Part shown: positions 61,601 through 64,000 of the stretch, piece after piece | How the letters are laid out: every line of letters starts with the position of its first letter | Numbering within the stretch: the stretch's first letter is position 1 | DNA from: Biomphalaria glabrata | Taxonomy: Eukaryota; Mollusca; Gastropoda; Planorbidae | Length of the DNA: 64,000 bases | Reading direction: 5' to 3' | Assembly (NCBI RefSeq): GCF_947242115.1 | Contig: NC_074726.1 | Coordinates: forward strand, 6,441,951 to 6,505,950 | Program-made: the position numbers and the translations under genes | Notes under the pieces: model-generated | Told to the model about the DNA's origin: nothing | What the model saw: only the letters and a program-made list of their open reading frames with translations | Database searches by the model: none

Positions 61601-63237
61601 AAACAAATGAAGGAAGCTCTAATGTTGACCAGCATCTGATTTTGTTTCACTGAAGAATATTTGCTCATGTCTCTTCTCCGGCATAGACTTATGACCACAA
61701 TTATGAACAAGATGATGTTGGTGAATATAATTAGACCCACTGGAATGATGAATCCATAGTAAAAAGCAGGAAGAGATAGCCAACAGCTGGAAACAAAAAA
61801 AAATATTGCATTTTAGAAATGTCTAAACATTTTGCAAAGCTTGAAACTTGAATATGTTGAGAACTATTAAAAGGAACACATTGGATTATGGTACACTACT
61901 TGTAACAATTAGAAAGAGTTATTGGAACCAACCTCACCCCTAAGGGCCCATATGTTTAGCTCTTTCAGGCCCCTCAAGGTTTGCCCCATACTGGCCCCAT
62001 AAGGGTTACATTTGGGCTTTATCTGGGCCCCCTAAATAAATCCAAACTCACCCTTAAGGCTCCCATTTTTGGCTTTTATTAATCTCCCCCACAAAGGTTT
62101 CAAAAGGGGTTTGTCTGGGCCCCTGACTGAACCCAATCTCAGCCCTAAGGGACCCCACTTGGGCCATTGTTTATACCCCAAATGGTTCCCATGGGTTAGT
62201 ATGGGTTGGCCCAGCTGGGGCCCTTACCGATCCCAAAATCCTAGCGATCAGGGTAGGTTCTTAATATTTCTTCTTATTATTTTCAAGTTCATAATTGATA
62301 AATGTACATTCAGTAATGAGTTACCTTTCTTACTATAAAAAAATAACTCTATTATTAATGTCTTTTTCAGCACAGTAAATGAGCATGCATGACTTACTAT
62401 TCATTTCCTCCCTTGTAAAGTTCCCTATCTATTATCAGTAAGATTATTACAGGAATGAGAGGTAAGCCTGTTCAGGAAACAAATGTGAGGATTTAGTTGA
62501 CAATATGAAATGTAGATTTTTAATATTCTACAGAAATATTGTCATTGTTGTCTGTCCAAAATGTAAATTAGAGTTTGAGTGGTAGTACAAAATGTTTACA
62601 AAAGTTAATAGATTATACAGTTTCCATTTTAAGCCTCCATATTAGACTATCTTGATGGTATAAAATAGCTTCCTTAATTAGTTATTAACAAGCATCCTGT
62701 TTGTAGTGAAACAAAAGATGAGGACCTGAACAAATGTACCAATAGCACTGTAGGTTAACTAAAAAGAATCTTTATCTCAGAAGTAAAAAAAAAATGAATG
62801 AAAAAAAAAAGAACAATGAGATTTCTAAGTATATTCTTTTTTTTTCTAGACTAAGAACAAAGTTGTTGATGTTAGGCTTCAGAAAGGCTACACAAATGCA
62901 TGCGCTCATTTTATTCTCTGGTAATTCCAGCAATTAATTAAAATGTGCAAATTTTGTCATGTTTATAACAGCCACTGGTGAATGTGTATCTAGGATTAAC
63001 TTTATTTTGGTCAAAGAAGTTTCAATGGGAAAAGAGTCCAAGAAGACATAAAATACCACAGATTGTAGCCCCCCAAAAAATGGAATGCTAAAAGGTATAA
63101 TAACATACTTATTTGAGGTTTACACTTTTACTGCTACAGTTTGGCCCATAAATATAATTTATAGATAAAGTAGATATGTTTACCTCATACTAGTTGAACT
63201 TTTGTACCATGAAGTTAAATATCATGTAATGATTCTT

Positions 63238-63282
<45 letters not shown>

Positions 63283-64000
63283 CAAAAAAACAATGGATGA
63301 GCCCAGATGAGTTTATTAAAATTGCATATTGCAATATACAAAAACCACTCCCCCCTCCAACTTTTTGGATGAATTATGTTCCTTCCCCTCTCATGAATCC
63401 CGAAAATCAATGAATTATTGATACAGTTTTAAAACACCTTGTGTATTATATCTTCTTATCATATAGATTACAGATGTTACTTCAAAAAAAAAAAAGATAA
63501 TTATGTCCTTCACATTTCATATGTCAATCTAGTCATGCATGTTAATCAATGACTTAAAATCAATGACTTAAAAACTCTGCTATCATGGATAATAAAGTTT
63601 ATTATTACTGTTATTACAGTGCAGATCTCACTAATTTGTTATAACCATTTATATGAAAATGAGGTTCTGTCCCTTATCCTAATGACCTGCTTCAGAATTT
63701 TCCTACTCCAAAAAGACTACATAACAAAGTGAGCACATGAGATGAAATAAAGTGTTACTATTTGAAACAAAAAAAATGGTTTTGTTACCCCAGGCTGGCA
63801 GTGAAGTTTTTAAGATATAATTTGAGAAGTAAGTGTTGAGGACTTTGACAAACAGCAAATACTGTAAGATGCCTTCCATCAACATCCACATGAAAGAAGC
63901 CAAGATGAAGTAATGGAGCAGGACAGCCACCACAATACAGCCACCATAAGATGTGGTCTGTTTTATTCCAGCAAGGAAGATGATCCAGGAGCACAGGAGT
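58615..64000 (-). CDS. Adhesion-type G-protein-coupled receptor, C-terminal half
   Basis: Seven-transmembrane receptor of the secretin/adhesion class at the plasma membrane. Five exons seen: beyond 64000 to 63789 (end of TM2, TM3: VAVLLHYFILASFMWMLMEG, then VKVLNTY), 62467-62398 (TM4: GLPLIPVIILLIIDRELY), 61786-61590 (YCWLS, FYYGFIIPVGL of TM5, loop 3 and the start of TM6), 60802-60599 (LTWIFGFL of TM6 and FQYLFCIFNSLQGFIIF of TM7) and 58781-58615 (Ser/Thr-rich tail ending FDVIPPDY). The conserved Cys of TM3 (GGCIVV) and of loop 2 (YCW) are both present. The exons join in phase and the stop ends at 58615. The extracellular part and GAIN domain lie beyond the right edge. LLHYF, VKVxNTY and YILK look closest to the ADGRG2/4/6 group, which is tentative. 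Confidence 0.9.
59265..59620 (-). repeat. Unclassified repeat, probably LINE-derived
   Basis: GC-richer block with CATGTGGCTGGTGAGTCCTA, GGTTGCACACTAGGCAGG and GCGCGATGCCATGATTCTCT. The style matches LINE 3' regions of invertebrates, but no protein motif is readable. Lies in an intron of the receptor gene. Confidence 0.35.
60925..61060 (+). mobile_element. SINE family B, diverged
   Basis: CTGCCAGGTTGTGTAGTATG, ACCGAGTTCAAAACTCC and GCCAGGATGTAATAATTTTT; clearly related to the copy at 57926. Confidence 0.5.
61153..61430 (+). mobile_element. SINE family A, near full length
   Basis: Head TGACTAAGTGGTTCAGTGCT, B box GGGTTCCAATCTTGG, and an end with GCAAGGTCTGAAAAGGAAAC. It lies in an intron of the receptor gene, on the opposite strand. 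Confidence 0.75.
61920..62260. repeat. GC-rich degenerate repeat with GGGCCC motifs
   Basis: Three imperfect units starting CAACCTCACCCCTAAGGGCC, CAAACTCACCCTTAAGGCTC and CAATCTCAGCCCTAAGGGAC, spaced about 90-110 bp and rich in GGGCCC, in otherwise AT-rich intron. Open frames across it are not gene-like. Confidence 0.6.
63240..63282. repeat. (TA)n microsatellite
   Basis: Perfect TA run of about 40 bp in a receptor intron. The stretches 62470-63235 and 63285-63785 are AT-rich intron without recognised features. Confidence 0.95.

Noticed and set aside
63785-63994. Minus-strand frame starting MLLDHLPCW
   Set aside because: It is an out-of-frame shadow of the adhesion GPCR TM3 exon.

Overview
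The window looks like nuclear DNA of a gastropod mollusc, most likely a freshwater pulmonate snail. This is inferred from AT-rich sequence, long repeat-rich introns, protein-level similarity of five genes to animal families, and two tRNA-derived SINE families of a kind I associate with pulmonate genomes. No database search was run.

Layout, left to right. (1) 239-6822, minus strand: the 5' half of a polypeptide N-acetylgalactosaminyltransferase (GALNT) gene, four exons that join in frame; the rest lies beyond the left edge. Its introns hold SINEs, minisatellites and a SPIN-like hAT element. (2) 6823-26932: about 20 kb rich in transposon fragments. It contains two tandem paralogous genes for small TNF-receptor-like membrane proteins (10302-10823 and 16636-17313, both minus), each with two cysteine-rich repeats, one membrane span and a very short tail without a death domain. 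A 2.3-kb array of about 80 copies of a 29-bp minisatellite lies upstream of the second receptor, and a hAT element with a perfect 8-bp target duplication lies at 23604-24110. (3) 26933-41918, minus: a complete 26-exon presequence protease gene (PITRM1), 1019 codons plus stop. (4) 42385-52198, plus: a complete 11-exon EFHB/CFAP21 gene, 603 codons plus stop, head-to-head with PITRM1 across a 466-bp shared upstream region set in a CTAG-rich stretch of about 1.8 kb. (5) 58615 to the right edge, minus: the C-terminal half of an adhesion-type GPCR (end of TM2 through TM7 and the tail) in five exons.

The genes do not form one pathway: secretory O-glycosylation (GALNT), cell-surface TNF-type ligand binding, mitochondrial peptide clearance (PITRM1), ciliary microtubule-doublet structure (EFHB) and adhesion-GPCR signalling. 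The only functional layout visible is the divergent PITRM1/EFHB pair. I found no clearly new multi-gene system. The best leads are the tail-less TNFR-like pair, the SPIN-like transposon, the minisatellite born inside a SINE, and the ordered 29-bp array. Exon models were built by hand from family alignment recalled from memory, GT-AG sites and phase; for PITRM1 and EFHB the exon lengths sum to exact multiples of three.
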